Shown piece by piece: positions 9,006 to 19,774 of a DNA stretch of 64,000 nt. Made by a program: the position numbers and the translations under genes. The notes beneath the pieces were generated by a model. It had not been told where the DNA came from. It did not search any database and saw nothing but the letters and a program-made list of their open reading frames with translations. The stretch is taken from contig CM053140.1 of the NCBI GenBank assembly GCA_028571685.1, forward strand, positions 223,777,323 to 223,841,322, written 5' to 3'. Each line of letters begins with the position of its first letter. Position 1 is the stretch's first letter. This stretch comes from Heterohyrax brucei. Its lineage: Eukaryota; Chordata; Mammalia; Hyracoidea; Procaviidae.

Positions 9006-9600
9006 TATCTTTTTTTATCACCAAATTGTCAGCAGAACTTATGCTTGAATCTCCAAACTACAGTTCTGATACACAGTGTTTATATCAGGTTTAAGGGGCC
9101 TCTTCCTTCTGCTAAGCCCAAATCTGTATTTACAGTTGGCCATAAGAGGTATATGAGACAAGAGATGAGAATGCCTGAGAGTGTTGAAAGAAATAAAGAG
9201 AGAGAGATAGCTCTCAATGGCAAGTGCTTCTCCTGTAGTCTTGTCCTATTATCTCTAAAGTCCACTTAGAAGGAGAAGACAAAAGAGAAAGACTAAAAGA
9301 GTGACATGGCTCTGAGGTTAAGATGAATTAGAAAAAAAAGAAGCAGAGCAGAAAGCCACGTGCCTGACCTTGTGGGACCTCTCCCCAGGATTAAATGTGA
9401 CATTGTCACAGCATTATAATCACATTAGTATACCTCCTCTGTGGGTGTGAAATAAGAAACAAGTTGTAGAGAACTTCCCCTTAGAGAGAAAGGCTAACTG
9501 AGGGCTTCTCTTCTCCCTTAATTCTACATTCCCATACAGGAGTGTCTGAAAAATTTGAGGAACAGAGTGAAAAATGAAATGCCTCACTCCTGGTTCAAAA
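9006..9600. other. Unannotated, no gene supported
   Basis: I recognise no repeat or gene here. A 167-codon minus-strand open frame spans 9420-9923 and runs into L1 5' UTR sequence, so it is unlikely to be a gene. Confidence 0.35.
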
Positions 9601-10679
9601 CTCATTAAGAAATTCATGGAGTTGGGGCTAAGACGGTGGAGCAGTTGGACATTTCCTGTGATCTCTCTAACAACAAGGTCTGGGAAGAAAGAATTGATTA
9701 TATATGACATCCTAGGAGCTGTGAACATCAAAAGGAAAACTGAGAAATCAGACTGAGCATCAGGGAAAGAAGAGGAGGTCAAGAAGTACCTAAGAATGGC
9801 CAGATCTGAATAGATGGGACTAGGTACCCACAGGCAGTGGTGACGAGTTGGTGAGTGGAGCAATTGCTTTTGGAGGATATCTTCCTCAATGAGACAGACC
9901 AAGCAACAAGATTGCCTATTCAAGCCTCTAGAATTAGTGAAAGGCAGGATTCAAGCCTCAAAATTTAAACAGATTGTGCCTAATCTGCTGTGTGAAGATC
10001 TAAGTCCTTCAGGATAAACCTAGCTAGCTCCCTTTTCCCAGCACTTTCCCCTTACCTTTTCTGCACTGGCTCCAGAGTCTCCTGCCATTATTAGGGCCAG
10101 AAATAGGACTCCTTACGTGCACCCTAGGACATTCTGCTCAACTCATAGAGGGAACAATTTAACAAACAAGAGGAAAAAGAAATGAATAGAATCATCTACT
10201 GGCTCCCCTAAGCCAGGAATTCAGGGAAGAAGCAGTTCCTTTGCCTAAGTTCAGGCATAAGGGGACACACCTTTCTCACACTCACTGATGGCTGTCAGCA
10301 CCCTGCTTTTCTCACCACAGGCAGCCATACACCTGTGTCTATACTAACTACCCCTGTCTATCTAGGACCATAGGGAGAGTTTGAACTATATGCTTGGTAA
10401 CTGACTACCTAGACACCTGAGTTGAATACTATAAGAAAGGTAAACGGACATCTGGGCTCACCTGACTAACCATCAGTGAAAGGATGTTACAGCCTCACAG
10501 CCACCAATAATCAAACTAGCTCACAAGACCAGACTATTTGTTCTTTTCAAAACAAAACAAGGAGATAGAACACAAGAGACAAACATAAATAAATATAACA
10601 ACTTACATGAGTTGGATTGGCTTGGAGACAGCAGTTAATATCAAACCACTTAAAGAGGCAGACCACCATGGCATCAGAA

Positions 10680-11540
10680 AGCTCCCAAAACAAAGAATCA
10701 AGAAATTTTCCAGATAAAGTATAACTCATGGAATTATTGGAGGCACACTACAAAAAGTTAGTATTTAGAGCCATTGCAAAGATCAGAAAGGACATCAAGC
10801 AAAAGCAGCAAGGCATAAAGACAAATTAAATAGGCTGCAAGAAAGCATAGAGAAACACCATGCAGAAATTCAGAAGATTAAAAATAAAATTATACAGTTA
10901 GTTCAACAGAAACTCAAAGCTGCAGAGTTGGGGCACTGGAAGCCAGAATTAATGAAACTGAAGATAAAACACTTGACACTAACATACGTGAGGAAAAATC
11001 AGACAAAATAAATTTAAACAATGAAGAAATGCTAAGAATTATGTGAGTCTCTATAAAGAGGAATAACTTCCAAGTGATTAGAGCAAAAGTGGGGATAACA
11101 GAAAATACAAGGAGAATTGTTGAAGATTTGTTGACAGAAAACTTCCCTGATACCATGAAAAGTGAGAAGATACCTATCCAAGATGCTCTTCAAAATCTAT
11201 ACAAGGTAGATTCCAAAAGGAAGACACAAAGAAATATAATAAACTTGCCAAAACTAAAGAAAAAGAGAGAATCTTAAAGGTGGCTAGGAATAATAATAAA
11301 AAAAAATCTACAAAGAAGAAGCAATAAGACTAAGCTCAGACTACATAGTAAAATCTATGGAGGCAATAAGTCAATAGGATAACATATACAAAACCTTGAA
11401 GGAAACAAATTGTTAGCCAAAAATTATATATCCAGCAAAACTGTTTCTCAAATATGACAGCAAGATAAGGACATTTCCAAATAAACAGAAGACAGAGAAT
11501 TTGCAAGAAGTAAGCAAAAGACACAGGAAATACTAAAGGG
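10680..11540 (+). pseudogene. L1 ORF1 relic
   Basis: ORF1p is the trimeric RNA-binding protein of L1. The lysine/glutamate-rich coiled-coil region lies around 10780-11040. A recognisable central segment at 11074-11277 (reading IRAKVGITENTRRIVEDLLT early on) corresponds to the region before the RNA-binding domain. The C-terminal part near 11400-11500 ('ccagcaaaactgtttctcaaatatgacagcaag') is in other frames. Stops and frameshifts are frequent. Confidence 0.65.
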
Positions 11541-11984
11541 AATCCTTTGATTTGAAAATCAATAGCATCAGTTAATAAACCCAAGGCTGGAATGCAGGAT
11601 AGAGCAACCAGATAGGAAAAATCACAAAAATAAATCAAAGTTAAAACACTCAAAATAGTGAAACTGAGATGTCAGTGTGTAAAAGATGATAACATTATAA
11701 CAGAAACAAAGACTAAAAAATGTAGTTATAGATCTTTCATATGGAAAGGAAATCAAGATGATACAAAGAAGTTAAAGACAGGTCTAAATTTAGACAAAAT
11801 ACGGGTATATATTAAGGTAATAAGAAAGGAAGCTAACAATCCTGCACATCAGAAAAAATAAACCGAAAGAAATCTCAGCAAATACAAAATCAATTATGAA
11901 AAGTATGAAAAGAAAACACAGAAAGAAAAACCATCAAGCACAGAAAATTGTGAACTATGCTTAAAAAAGAAATCAAAATGATGG

Positions 11985-13868
11985 CACTAACCAAAATGAC
12001 ATATCTATCAATAGTTACGCTGAATATAAATGGATTAAAAGCACCAGTAAAGAAACAAAAGGTGTCAGAATGGATAAGAAAACATGACCCATCTACATGC
12101 TACCTATAAGAGAAACATCTTAGAATTAAAGACTCAAACTAAAACTTGAAGAATGGAAAAAATAGATATCAAGCAAACAATACTCAAAAAGAGCACAAGT
12201 AGCAATATTAATTTCTAATAAAATAGATGTTACAGTAGAATCTATCACAATGGATACGGAAGGACACTATATAATGATCAAAGACTCAAACGGTCAATAC
12301 ATCAGGAAGACAACCACATTAAATATTTATGCACTAAATGATAAGGCTCTTAAATAAGTAAAATGAACTGTAACGGCACTGAGAAGAGAACTAGATATCT
12401 CCACAACAATAGGAAGAAATTTCAACATACCACTTTTGGTGAAGGACAAAAATCAAGAAAGAAGCTCAGTAAAGATAGGGAAGATCTAAATGACACAATC
12501 AAGCAAGTTGACCTCATAGACTATGGAACATTCCATCCAGCAGCAGCCAAGTATAGTTTCTTTTCCAACACACATGGAACATTCTCCAGAATAGACCACC
12601 TATTAGGCCATAAAATAAGTGTTAACAAAATTCAAAGCTTTGAAATATTGCAAAACATCTTTTTAGACCCTAAACCAAAGAGTAAAAATCAGTAACAGAA
12701 AAAGCAAGGAAAAGAAAATCAAACACATGCAAACCGACAGCAGCTTGCTAAAAAAACTCCTGGGCTGTACAAGACATCAAAGATAGAATGAAGAATTCCA
12801 CAGAATCAATCAAATAAAAACAAAAACACATTCTATCAGAACTTTGGGGACACAATAAAGGCAGGCAGTGCTCAGAGGTCAATTTATTTAAATCAAAGTA
12901 CACAACCAAAAAGAAAGGGCCCCAATCAAAGCATTAACACTACAACTCGAATAAGTAGAAACAGCAACAAAAGAACCCCTCAGGCATCAGAATAAAGCAA
13001 GCAACAAAAATTGGAGCACATTTAAATGAATTAGAGAATAGAAACATGGTTCGAAGAGTTAACAAGACCAAAATCTGGTTATTTGAAAAGATAAATGAAA
13101 TTGATCAACCACTGAACAAAGTGACAAAAGAAAAACAGGAGAGGAACAAATTATCCAAATAAGAAATTAGACATGTGATGTCTTAGGCTGGGTTTTCTAG
13201 GGAAGCAAAACCAGCAACACTCATATGCACAAAGAAAGATTTACATACAAAGTACAAGGGAAGACGTATATATAGAGAAAACAGCTCATGCCATTGCAGA
13301 AGCTGAACATCCCAAGTCCCAGCACAAGCCTCACATGGCCATGGGAGCTGGTGAACTCAAAGTAAGCAGGTCAGAGACCAGAGTTCTATATTAACTGTGG
13401 TGTAGGTCGGTGGATCCCAAGCTGGCGGCGAGACGGAGCTGCAGAGGCTGGCGAACGCAGATCGGCAGGTCAGGGGACAGGACTCTCAAGTGCCAGCTAT
13501 AAGGGTTGATGAATCTAACAGCTGCTAGTTCTGGTCCAGGAACCAGATGCCAGAAGAGAGGAAGAGTGGCTGGCTACATGAGCAGACTGGCAGTAGGTGG
13601 TGGACTGCAGAGTGGCGAGAGCTGAGAGGCAGGAAGCCACCACAGGTCCCATCCTGCCACTTGATACAGCAGCCAAACATGGAGTAGCCAAGTTGACATA
13701 ATCTTGACCACCATAGGTGATATTGCAATAGACCCAACCAAAATTTTAAAAAATCATTAACAGAATACTATGAAAAATTTGTACTGTAAGAAATTTAAAA
13801 ACCTAGAGGAAATGGACGTATTTACCGTCTCACTCCAACAAAGCTGGCATTAATAAAACAACAATAAC
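11985..13868 (+). pseudogene. L1 ORF2 relic: endonuclease part, split by an LTR
   Basis: From 11996 the translation gives fragments of the L1 endonuclease N-terminus (TYLSIVTLNINGLKAPVKKQ-like, with changes). The 12363-12695 frame contains a FHPAAAKYSFFSNTHGTFSRIDH stretch, the conserved substrate-contacting end of the endonuclease domain (only part of it is quoted as a landmark). After the LTR at 13179-13716 the linker before the RT domain resumes ('cattaacagaatactatgaaaa'). The RT itself is absent. Confidence 0.7.
13179..13716 (-). mobile_element. MLT2-like ERVL LTR, minus, inside L1 ORF2
   Basis: It begins 'tgtcttaggctgggttttctag' and ends with the reverse of 'ttatgtcaacttggctactcc', a landmark shared with MLT2-type LTRs. 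The flanks carry GTGA(T) at 13175-13179 and 13717-13721, and L1 ORF2 sequence resumes exactly after it. The exact start shifts by one base depending on whether a 4- or 5-bp duplication is taken. Confidence 0.65.
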
Positions 13869-14034
13869 AAATACTAATAATAAATATTGGAGAGGCTATG
13901 GAGGAACTGGAACACTCATATACTGCTGATGGGAATGTAAAATGGTACAACCACTTTGGGATTTGATTTGGGGCTTTTTTAAAAAGCTAGAGATAGAAAT
14001 ACCATAAAATCCAGCAATCTCACTTCTTGGACTA

Positions 14035-14596
14035 CAGGATCCTACAATTAAGTCTGTGAACTTAATTGTTCTAAGTGCTACATATTTCATTTACTAAATA
14101 TTACTACAGTCACATTTGAAGTACTCCTCTTAGGAAGCTATGCACTGACACCAAGGCCTAGTTCTCCCTTCAGAGCTTTGGAACACTTTCTGAAATGGCT
14201 GTTGCTCAGGTGGGACAGTGGCCAGTGTGTGAACTTAATTGTATAGTTGTCTGTGAGGATGTTTTTAGCCAGTAAACAAATAACTGCAGTAAAACGTGCT
14301 CCCTACTCACCTGATCTGGCCCCCAATGACTTTTTTCTTTACCTGAAGGTAAAGAAAATATTGGAAGGAAGATATTTTGATGACATTCAGGATCTCAAGG
14401 GTAATATTATGACCCAGCTCTGATGGCCATTCCAGAAAAAGAGCTCCAAAATTGCTTTGAAGGGTAGACTAGGTGTTGGCATCGGTGTATAGCTTCCCAA
14501 GTGAAATACTTCCAAGGCGACCATGGTGATATTCAGCAATGAGGTATATAGCACTTTTTTCTAGGATGAGTTTGTGAACTTAATTGTCAGTCCTCA
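14035..14596 (+). mobile_element. Non-autonomous mariner, copy 1, in an L1 3' UTR
   Basis: A 562-bp element is flanked by TA (14033-14034, 14597-14598). The left about 190 bp ('gaagtactcctcttaggaagctatgcactg') is an inverted copy of the right arm ('cagctctgatggcc...aaatacttcc'). Next is an internal end-like motif ('gtgtgtgaacttaattgtatag'), then a transposase 3' segment starting 'tgtctgtgaggatgtttttagccag'. It has no transposase N-terminal half and would depend on another mariner's transposase. The two other copies have the same junction. Confidence 0.8.
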
Positions 14597-15002
14597 TATA
14601 TCCTAGAGAAATAAAGATTGTCACATGAATAGATGCATGCACAACAGTGTTTATCACAACTGTCCACAATAGCAAAATCATAAAATCAGCTTAGGTGCCC
14701 AACCATGAATAAATGGATAAACAAACTACAGTTTATTCACACAAAGACATCATGCAATGATTAAAAAAACAAAAACAAAAAAAAACAAAAACATGAATTT
14801 GTCAAACGTCTCACAACATGGAGAAATCTGGAAGGCATTATGCTGACTGAAATTAGCTGTGAAAGGACAAATATTGCCAGGGACCATTATTATAAAGATT
14901 CAAGAAAAGATTTAAACACAGAAGAAAACAGTCTTTGATGGTTAAGATGGTGGGGAGTGAGGGAGAGGGATATTTACTAACTTGATGCTAACTCAAAAAA
15001 AA

Positions 15003-15166
15003 AAACAAACCCATTGCTACTGAGTCAATTCCAACTTATAATGACCCTATAGGACAAAGTATAACTGCACCATAGAGCTTCCAAAGAGCATGAGGTGGAT
15101 ATGAACAGCTGACCTTTTGGTTAGCAGTGATAGCACTTAATCACTATGTAACCAGGATTCCAATTT
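15003..15166 (-). mobile_element. AfroSINE, minus, in an L1 3' UTR
   Basis: It reads 'aaacaaacccattgctactgagtcaattcc' to 'taatcactatgtaaccaggattcc'. 'ctgaccttttggttagcagtg' is the reverse of the usual B-box flank. It is nearly full length and inserted in the 3' UTR of the L1 at 9615-16112. Confidence 0.85.
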
Positions 15167-15488
15167 GATACTAGGCAAGAATTATCTTAGGTAAAGACAG
15201 GGAAAATACATAGTAGAGGAGAAGTCAGCACAACTGGACTAAACCAAAATCTAAGACATTTTCTAAATACAACCAAACACTTTGGAGGAGAGGGAAGACA
15301 GGGCAGGGATCTGGGGAACCATAGTATCTGGGGACCATAGGTTAACTGCCACAACAAAATTTATTAAGAAAATGTCTTGCCTTCCACTCCAGGGAATGGT
15401 GGCTGGTGTCTTAAAATCTAACAAGCAATCATCTAAGAAGCATCAATTGGTCTCAACTCAGCTGGAACAAAAGACAATGAAGAACATC

Positions 15489-15520
15489 AAGCCAAGCCAA
15501 GTGCCGTCGAGTCGGATCCG
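15489..15520 (-). mobile_element. About 30-bp SINE tail inside an L1 3' UTR
   Basis: The segment 'gccaagccaagtgccgtcg' followed by 'agtcggatccg' is the reversed SINE right end. L1 3' UTR text ('gaagaacatca' ... 'aagacataag') continues on either side, as judged against other L1 copies here (22975-23100). Only about 3 bp (AAG) could be duplicated. Confidence 0.6.
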
Positions 15521-16112
15521 AAGACATAAGAAAAATAAGAGCCTAAGAGACAAAGCTTGGCAAGAGAAAAAAGGGCTGCATAAACCAGATACTACAGTAC
15601 CATGAGACTGGAGGAACTAGATAGTGCCTGGTTACTACCAGTGCCTCATCTTACAGGGAACTCAGCCAAGAGTCCTCGATGGAGCAGGAGAAATGCGGGA
15701 TGCTGAACACAAACTCCAGTAAAAGGACCAGACTTGATTGTCTGACAGACTGGAGAGTCCCCAGAAGACATGGCCTCTGGAATCTCCATTAGGCTGGAAC
15801 TGAAACCATTCCAAAGGCAACTCCTCAGACCAAGATTGAACTGGTAAATGAGACATAAAATGATACTGATGAAGAGTGTGCTTCTTGACCTAAGTAGATA
15901 CAGGAGACCACCTACCACCTGGGCAGTTCCTGTCCAGAGGTTAGATAAGAAAGCAGAGGGGAACAGGGCAGCATGGGAAAAACAGTGTGAAGAGGAGGTG
16001 TGTGCTATTACAACATGGGACAGAGCAGCTACGGTCACATAATAAAGAGAATATAGATTTCTGTCTGGGAAACCGATGAAATGTAAACTTTCAACTAAAA
16101 GTCAATGTAAAA

Positions 16113-16935
16113 AAAGAAAAGGAATTTCTGAAGCACAGCAGCAGAGCATTTAACCAAGCTTGGGGCCCTTCTGAGTACTGGGCTCTGTGTGACTGCACAG
16201 ACTACGTGTCCATGTAGGTGGCCCTCTTTGCTGCACGTTTGTCTTTTAAAACATTGGGTCTCACATGCAATACTTCCACTGAATGGATATGCCTGAAGGA
16301 AAGAAAGTGAGAGCATGACGCTGGGTGGTGATGCTTTCTTAGCAACACTGTCTCTATGGATCTGTATCACTCAAGAATCCCAACAGAAACAGACACTCCC
16401 AGAAAAGTGTGGCAGCGTTAAGAGAAAGTAGGAAGCCACTACCATTTCTAAGGTTTGAAAAAGCAAGAGACGGGAGTAGACACTAGAACTCCAGAACACT
16501 TCCAACTGTAAGAGAAGAGGAAATGAGAACTGCCGTGAGTAGAGTGAGAAGACCCCGCCAACCAAAGGTCCTGCAAAATAGGAGCCAGGCGAAATATCTC
16601 AAGGTTTCCTCTGGTCTCCTGTTAGTTCTCCCCGCTGGTGGAATCAGAAACCAAAGAACAAAGTAGCTGGTTGATGACCATAAGGGTTTGCCTTCAGGGC
16701 ACAGAAACATTGAAAGTGGACCCGGAGGGACAAATGGAAAATACCCAGCGTGGTATTCCCTGAAACCACTTATGGAAGCAGGGGGTGGTTTGCCCTCAAA
16801 AGCTTCTGAAAAAAAGGAATGAAAAAGAACATCAGGGTAACTTTCTGTCCATACCAACCACAATATACCTCATTCTCTTTCCTGTCTCAGCTTACAAGGT
16901 GGATTGTCCAATTTAGGTTACCCTTGAGGGTTATA
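16113..16935. other. Probable old interspersed repeat, unnamed
   Basis: From about 16380 to 16790 there is a block order ('aaaggtcctgcaaaataggagcc', 'ctctggtctcctgttag', 'gctggtggaatcagaaacc', 'gggtttgccttcagggcacag', 'ggagggacaaatggaaaatacccagc') that I recognise as a common mammalian repeat type but cannot name reliably. No gene is supported; the 126- and 130-codon open frames are incidental. Confidence 0.4.
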
Positions 16936-16937
16936 TA

Positions 16938-17140
16938 TGGTTATTGTCATTATTATGTGGCACTGAACTGATTCCAGCTCAGACACCCTATATGACAGAG
17001 CTAAAATTGCTCCTCAGGGTTTCCTAGGCTCTAATCATTCATTACAGAAGCAAATCATCAGGTCTTTTCTATGAAGCCACTGGAAGGTTTGAACTGCTGA
17101 CCTTTGGGTTAGCAGCTGAGGGCTCAACTGTCCCATCATT
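16938..17140 (-). mobile_element. AfroSINE (long form), minus
   Basis: It contains 'ctcctcagggtttcctaggctctaatcattcattacagaagc' (the extra central block), 'gaactgctgacctttgggttagcagctgagggc' and a right-hand tRNA-like end. It is diverged but continuous. Confidence 0.75.
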
Positions 17141-17945
17141 CTACTATGAATATAATAGAATGCCGACAACCTAAAGGAAACTGAGACGTGAACTACAAAA
17201 ATTGTTATAAATGGGAATGCCCACCCAAGTAAACATGATTTTAGGGATCTCTCAGTTAGCAGGACCTGTTTAAGAAGTATTTAAGATACATGGGTAGCAG
17301 AGATTCCCAGTAGGGGATTACAGAGAAGAGCAGTCAGTTAAACAATTCCAGGGGTTTGAGATCACTCTGAATCCTGTGAACACTGGCAATGTTCCCCTAT
17401 GTTGGTAACATTTTGTGCTGAAAAATCTAAAGCAATTATTTTTGTCCTCCCAGGCTTCCGAGTACCTGCTTCAGTCAGATGGAAAGGTTAAAACAGGAGT
17501 TAAATGCCCTTTTGTCACCATGAGGGCAGCCTTACACTGGATGAAAGTGTTCCTCGAAGACAATTCACTCAAGCCTTTTCGCAGCTGGGTGATAGAGGTG
17601 GTCAGTTGAGGCACTCACAAACAGCAGTTGGGCAAAGAACTGGAGACAAGAACATCTGAAATCAATATCCTTTGAAAAATAAAGTACAGCTCATTGCGTT
17701 CCTATTGTAATTTTACTTTGCTTCTGCTTTAGCCAGGAAACAATAATGACAGTTGAAAAACATTTATTTACTCATTCTTCCTCTTGTTTTGATGCATTTA
17801 TTTATTGCCTTTCCATCTCTGACTGTATGTGGAACATTTTTATAATAAAAACAAAGGGAAAACGTTTCACTATAATGTTATCCTCTAGCTGCTTGATCAT
17901 AGGCAAATCATGTCATAGAAAAATAGCCACACCTTTCAATTTTGG
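17141..17945. other. Unannotated, no gene supported
   Basis: Mostly unique-looking sequence. The 17415-17609 open frame (64 codons) and the 17746-18033 frame (95 codons, running into a SINE) show no domain I know. No splice-flanked exon is evident. Confidence 0.35.
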
Positions 17946-18020
17946 AGCAGCTTTTGGGTTCAAACTGCTGACCTTTTGGCTAGCAGTCCAGCACTTAACC
18001 ACTGTACCACTGGGGCTCCT
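17946..18020 (-). mobile_element. AfroSINE 5' part, minus
   Basis: Only the tRNA-like half is present: 'gggttcaaactgctgaccttttggctagcagtcc...cacttaaccactgtaccactggggctcc'. The 3' half with the RTE-like tail is missing. Confidence 0.8.
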
Positions 18021-18179
18021 TTTAGAAAGATGATAGATAACAATAGATTTTTGTGAGATGTTTTATAGTTTTAAAACATGCATATCTTAATACTTTTGAC
18101 CCTCACAGTAGTGTCGAGATCATGCAGCTGATTAGACCCCAAATGACCCACCTGATTCAGGTTCCAGAGATCAACTAGT

Positions 18180-18700
18180 AAGTTCAGTCTCCCATGTGGC
18201 AAACTGGGATGCCCCTCCCCCAAAGCACATAAAGATGCATCCTTTTTAGTAGCAAATGATGGAAAAGTTTATTAAGGGAAAGTACATTCCAAAGAGGGGA
18301 CCAGTCAGTCTCCATGAGTGGAAAAAAGACCCAGTATACATTTTCGGGGAAGAAGGTTTCTATTGGCAAAAGCAAGGGGTGACATCATAGGTGGGAGGGG
18401 AGGTAGTAATTTGATTTTTGATTGGATTTGAGGCTACTGTAGCCACTTTACAATTGCCAGGAGGAACTGTTGTATTTGCATTACAACTCCCAGGCATAAC
18501 CCATGTCTGCATCACAGACTGCCAGGGAGAGCTGTTGATATGCGGCCGATCAGGTTCCCCTGGCAACGTTATCAGTACTGTGTGTGTTGTATAATGCAAA
18601 CAAAGGCCTTTGTTATCCCTAGAAAATGTTAGATTCTGGAGTAAAATATGTTAGTGTGTGATGGCAGAGATCAAGTTCCCTAGCTAACCTTGACAGTAAC
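18180..18700 (-). mobile_element. Possible retroviral LTR, minus (uncertain)
   Basis: The left end has 'ggaaaagtttattaaggga', the reverse of a 'cccttaataaactttt' polyadenylation-like signal, and the following 400 bp are moderately GC-rich, without repeats I can name. LTR ends and a duplication were not found, so this may simply be unique DNA. Confidence 0.3.
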
Positions 18701-18940
18701 ACTGGGAAGTAGTACTACATGTCTTTCTCCTTTTAAATGGGAAGTTTTGAAATGAGGATTAAACTTCAGACGTTTAAAATGACAGCATGGTCTCCCTTTT
18801 AAAAAAAAAGAAAAATCACATTTTCAAGATGGGAAAAGTAGGATGAAAGTGACCGTCTTATGATGGCTTGAACAAACAGAATCTTTTTCTCTCAACCCAG
18901 GAGGCTGTGTTTTGTTCTTAGTCAGTTCTGGTGAAAGGCC

Positions 18941-19537
18941 TGTTAGGGAAAAAATTGTTGTAAGGAAAAAGATCTTTTTACAACTTTCCTCTAGTTACCC
19001 GCCCCCGAGCACTCAGCCCATACATTCCTGACTGTTGAACGAAAATGGGAAGGGCCACTTCCCTAACCACCAGAACTAGTTTTAGAAACAACAGGACAAT
19101 ATAGAACCAATCCCCCTTCAGAGTTCCAGGAACTTACCCAAAAAGGCTGGTTTTGGGAATAACAAGAAGGAACTTACCCAAAAAGGCTGGTTTTGGGAAT
19201 AACAAGAAGGAACTTACCCAAAAAGGCTAGTTTCAGAAATACCAGGAAGTAAATGCACCCGAAATATCCGCCTTAGCCCTGAGCTAATACAAACCAACCC
19301 CACGCGGAACCTTCCCCAACCCCACCTCCCCCAAGAATGTAAGACCCTGCCTTTATATACTCTGTACTTTTCTTGTTCGGGGCCCATTCCCTCTACTCTG
19401 ACAAGAGTATGGATTGAGCCCCAGCGCGCTGGAATAAAAGCCTCTTGCTGTTGCATCAAGCTGCAGACTTCATGACCGATTGGGGTTACGCCGTCACCTG
19501 TGACTTGAGGAGGGGTCTCCCCTGTTGGGGGTCTTCA
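18941..19537 (+). mobile_element. Gammaretrovirus-style (ERV1) solo LTR with GGCC duplication
   Basis: A 597-bp LTR begins TGTTAGGG and ends GGTCTTCA, flanked by GGCC at 18937-18940 and 19538-19541 (4 bp is usual for gammaretroviral insertions). U3 holds a 40-bp sequence repeated three times (about 19128-19247). A 'tttatatactctg' TATA-like region and 'ggaataaaagcctcttgctg' polyadenylation region follow. The U5 end ('gggggtcttca') is typical of this class. No viral genes or primer-binding site follow, so it is a solo LTR. Confidence 0.85.
19128..19247 (+). repeat. 40-bp repeat x3 in the LTR U3
   Basis: 'aacttaccca' recurs at 19131, 19171 and 19211, a 40-bp period. The first two units appear identical and the third has several changes. 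Repeated U3 blocks in gammaretroviral LTRs are often enhancers. Confidence 0.85.
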
Positions 19538-19774
19538 GGCCCTTGTCATCAATCTTCCCTTGAGTCTAGAAGTTTCTTGGCAGTGAGTTCCCAGGTCCAC
19601 AGGACACATTCTTAATTTAGCTCTTCTTGCTTGATGGTAAAAAAGTCCCCCTCTTTTTTAGTCCATTCTCTTCTTTATATTGCAAAACAAATTGGCTCAT
19701 TTTACAGCCTAATTCCCTAGCTTGTATCCTGCCTCATTAACATAGCTACAACTATTCCTGCCTCAGTAACATCA

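Larger units (their letters stand above)
9615..16112 (+). mobile_element. Old L1 element, plus, with nested insertions and an ORF2 deletion
   Basis: The L1 5' UTR begins near 9615 ('ttggggctaagacggtggagcagtt'). ORF1-like sequence spans about 10680-11540 and ORF2 begins near 11996. The 3' UTR, resumed after a mariner and a SINE, ends near 16112 ('gtaaactttcaactaaaa'). The reverse-transcriptase part is mostly missing: after 'aacctagaggaaatggacg' near 13805 it jumps to 3' UTR sequence near 13885. Insertions are an MLT2-like LTR, a mariner, an AfroSINE and a SINE tail. A weak possible duplication is 'aagaaattcatggag' versus 'aaggaatttctgaag'. Confidence 0.8.

Noticed and set aside
9420-9923. 167-codon minus-strand open frame
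   Set aside because: It overlaps the L1 5' UTR from about 9615 and shows no domain.
19128-19247. Short repeats as a CRISPR-like array
   Set aside because: Three contiguous 40-bp units without spacers, inside a retroviral LTR.
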